A DNA stretch of 64,000 nucleotides from Pelagibacterium lentulum (GTDB lineage: Bacteria; Pseudomonadota; Alphaproteobacteria; Rhizobiales; Devosiaceae): positions 1-64,000 of the forward strand of contig NZ_RZMW01000033.1 of the NCBI RefSeq assembly GCF_003992625.1, read 5' to 3'. This document shows, piece after piece, positions 62,405-64,000 of the stretch (positions within the stretch are counted from its first letter, which is position 1; each line of letters opens with the position of its first letter). The notes under the pieces were generated by a model. The model was not told the DNA's origin. It ran no database searches and saw only the letters and a list, made by a program, of their open reading frames with translations. The position numbers and the translations under genes were made by a program.

Positions 62405-63990
62405 GGCAGTGTGAAGGCCTGGTTCAGCCGAACAAGCTCGAAGCGCGAAAGACGGATTTCCAGATCGACTTGCCATTCGCCGCTCACTGGCAGCGTAATG
62501 TCCTTTGCATACCAGAAGCCGTCGCTTTCGAGCTGGGCGGTTGCCCGTATCGCTTCGATTCCAACCTCCGGCGCTGCAAACGAGAGCGCAACCTCAAGCG
62601 GTTCAATGGGCAGGAAATCGCCGTCCGAAAGATAGATGGAAACTGCGTTCGTCCCGGCCTGTCCGGGAGTGATCGCGACATCGGCCATCGCTTGGCTTGT
62701 GTGAATGTGCAGGCTGACCGGCTCGCTCTCGACCAGCGTCAAAGCGCGCGGAGGCGGCGTAAACCGCCAGCCTGCAACCAGACCGAGAATCAAAACCATC
62801 AGGATGATCTCGGCACTGATGCTTTTGCGCATATGGCCAGTCGATACCACATCGCCGCGCAATACAGGTCCGGTCAGCACAAGCCGGTTCCATATGGCCA
62901 ACCCAAGTAAGATTGTCAGCAGGCCCAGCTTGAGCACTAGGATATAGCCATATGGCGAAAGCCATTGGTCCATGTCCGGGCCCATCTGGATGAAACCAAG
63001 GATCAATCCGGAAATCAGGATCGCAACGACAGAGTAAGGGATTAGGCTGGAAAAACGGCCCAACGCATGGGCTGCACCGTCCGGTCGCTGCAAAATCAAG
63101 AGAAGTGGCAGCAGGGCGCCGGTCCAGAAAAGAATTGCGCCGATATGCACAAACACGGCCGGGCGTGAGAGCCGTTGGGGCTGGGCAGTGCTCGCATGTC
63201 CGCTTAACACTAAAGCAAGCGGGACAATAAGCCATGCCGCTCCGGCCAGGAGCTTTTGCGTTATGGCGTTGGCTTTAACAAGGCTCAGGGCGGCGCACGA
63301 AAGTGCAACAAGCAACAAGCTGGCCGTTGAACCGTAAGGTGTAGAGAGGCCGGTTTGCCATGGCCGTGCCCCCAAAACATCGGCAAGATCCAAACCCAGC
63401 GCATCAAGACCCTGCAAACCGATGGATACAGGCGTTGCGCAAAGTCCGACAAAGATGACCGTGCCGGTAGCCAATTGGGCCCAGCCCGACAATGGCGTTA
63501 TAAAAGCACCGAAAATCGCCGAGCCCAGACCTAAAAAGAGGGCCAGATAGAGTGCGGTTTTTGAGGCCCAGATGACACCGGCAACCAAAGGGTCGGTCGT
63601 GGTGACTTCGGCTGGAGTGCCGGTCGGCATGCCAATGGAAAAGACCAGTGTGCCGCCGACAGGGTGGCCATCCCCCGACATCACCCGCCAGCTTATCATA
63701 TGGGTGCCCTGATCGAGGTCTTCAGGCAGGACAATTTCGACATCTGTGCCGCTAGTTGCTGCGTCGATAAGATCGCGTTGAACACCATCGGGCGCAATCA
63801 GCGATATTGCCATGGCGCCAACCGGTTCATTGAAGGTCAGAACGACTGTCTGCGGGGCTGCCGCAACGACCGCATTATGTGATGGAGCGGTCGAAAGCAG
63901 AACCGCATGGGCCAAGGCTCCGCTTTGGGTCAGCAAAGCGAGGAACAGGCCGAGGATCGGCGCCAAAAGACGGAAGCGCAGGCATGTCAT
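62401..63990 (-). CDS. CopC-CopD fusion copper-resistance protein (YcnJ-like)
   Basis: A 529-residue protein. A signal peptide ends before HAVLLSTAPSHNAV, so the mature N-terminus starts with His, as in CopC copper sites. The CopC domain runs to about residue 120 (DGHPVGGTLVFSIG). A CopD-like domain with about eight hydrophobic segments follows (FVHIGAILFWTGALLPLLLI). The C-terminal soluble part (about 425-529) is extracytoplasmic, beta-rich and YtkA-like. Copper import or tolerance is the family role. The gene is complete, ending ten bases before the window edge. Confidence 0.9.
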   Translation of the reverse strand: MTCLRFRLLAPILGLFLALLTQSGALAHAVLLSTAPSHNAVVAAAPQTVVLTFNEPVGAMAISLIAPDGVQRDLIDAATSGTDVEIVLPEDLDQGTHMISWRVMSGDGHPVGGTLVFSIGMPTGTPAEVTTTDPLVAGVIWASKTALYLALFLGLGSAIFGAFITPLSGWAQLATGTVIFVGLCATPVSIGLQGLDALGLDLADVLGARPWQTGLSTPYGSTASLLLVALSCAALSLVKANAITQKLLAGAAWLIVPLALVLSGHASTAQPQRLSRPAVFVHIGAILFWTGALLPLLLILQRPDGAAHALGRFSSLIPYSVVAILISGLILGFIQMGPDMDQWLSPYGYILVLKLGLLTILLGLAIWNRLVLTGPVLRGDVVSTGHMRKSISAEIILMVLILGLVAGWRFTPPPRALTLVESEPVSLHIHTSQAMADVAITPGQAGTNAVSIYLSDGDFLPIEPLEVALSFAAPEVGIEAIRATAQLESDGFWYAKDITLPVSGEWQVDLEIRLSRFELVRLNQAFTLP

Positions 63991-64000
63991 TGAGCTATAT

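Overview
The window reads as the chromosome of an alphaproteobacterium, most likely of the order Hyphomicrobiales (Rhizobiales) and perhaps near Devosia or Pelagibacterium. This is inferred from gene content and order, because no database search was possible. The supports are a rhizobial-type chemotaxis cluster with a small STAS protein, two CheY and CheD; a CpdR-like regulator; small DUF3309 and HIG1 proteins; tlpA divergent from argH-lysA; ftsE-ftsX-plsC; and tyrA/hisC order. Coding density is high and nearly all of it looks like core genome.

Layout. 0-1.5 kb: the 3' part of a chemoreceptor gene. 1.5-5.4 kb: an SAF-domain dehydrogenase, a 3-hydroxyisobutyryl-CoA hydrolase and an MFS carrier. 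5.5-14.5 kb: the chemotaxis cluster (STAS/CheS-like, cheY, cheA, cheW, cheD, an mcp, cheR, cheB, cheY), with a small CheT/CheZ-like gene on the opposite strand between cheW and cheD. 14.6-20.2 kb: methylglyoxal synthase and a branched-chain-type amino-acid ABC transporter whose binding-protein gene is convergent to livGFHM. 20.4-25.9 kb: an orphan glycine-betaine-type binding protein, a DUF442 phosphatase/sulfurtransferase, pyruvate carboxylase and DUF3309. 26-30.2 kb: ispG, nudix, GNAT, ispA-type prenyl synthase and mtgA. 30.3-32.56 kb: a small probable acquired segment (DUF418 membrane protein, divergent TetR regulator with two matching palindromic operators, decayed AraC gene) ending at the 3' end of tRNA-Ser(CGA). 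32.7-39.7 kb: housekeeping genes including rpmF, fumC, tusA, a D-Ala-D-Ala carboxypeptidase and an HxlR regulator. 39.7-42.4 kb: the queCDEF operon for queuosine precursor synthesis, headed by a preQ1-I riboswitch and preceded by tRNA-Leu(CAA). 42.5-48.5 kb: membrane proteins, DsbB, HNH, esterase, AlkA, GluQ-RS, HIG1, cobalamin adenosyltransferase and rhomboid. 48.5-52.4 kb: tlpA, argH, lysA, cpdR. 52.5-56 kb: an MJ0042 zinc-ribbon protein, ftsEX and plsC. 56-64 kb: ChaC, DUF2125, tyrA, hisC, a methyltransferase, gloB and a CopC-CopD protein with a translationally coupled 44-residue membrane protein.

How the genes work together. The che cluster supplies a nearly complete excitation, adaptation and signal-termination circuit. 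The que operon makes preQ1 and is sensed by its own leader, and a GluQ-RS gene 4 kb away would further modify queuosine in tRNA-Asp. MgsA and GloB represent production and detoxification steps of methylglyoxal. No CRISPR array, insertion sequence, integrase, rRNA operon or phage region was seen. The most notable non-standard signals are the reverse-strand CheT candidate, the preQ1-I riboswitch, the duplicated TetR operator and the small coupled ORF next to copCD.
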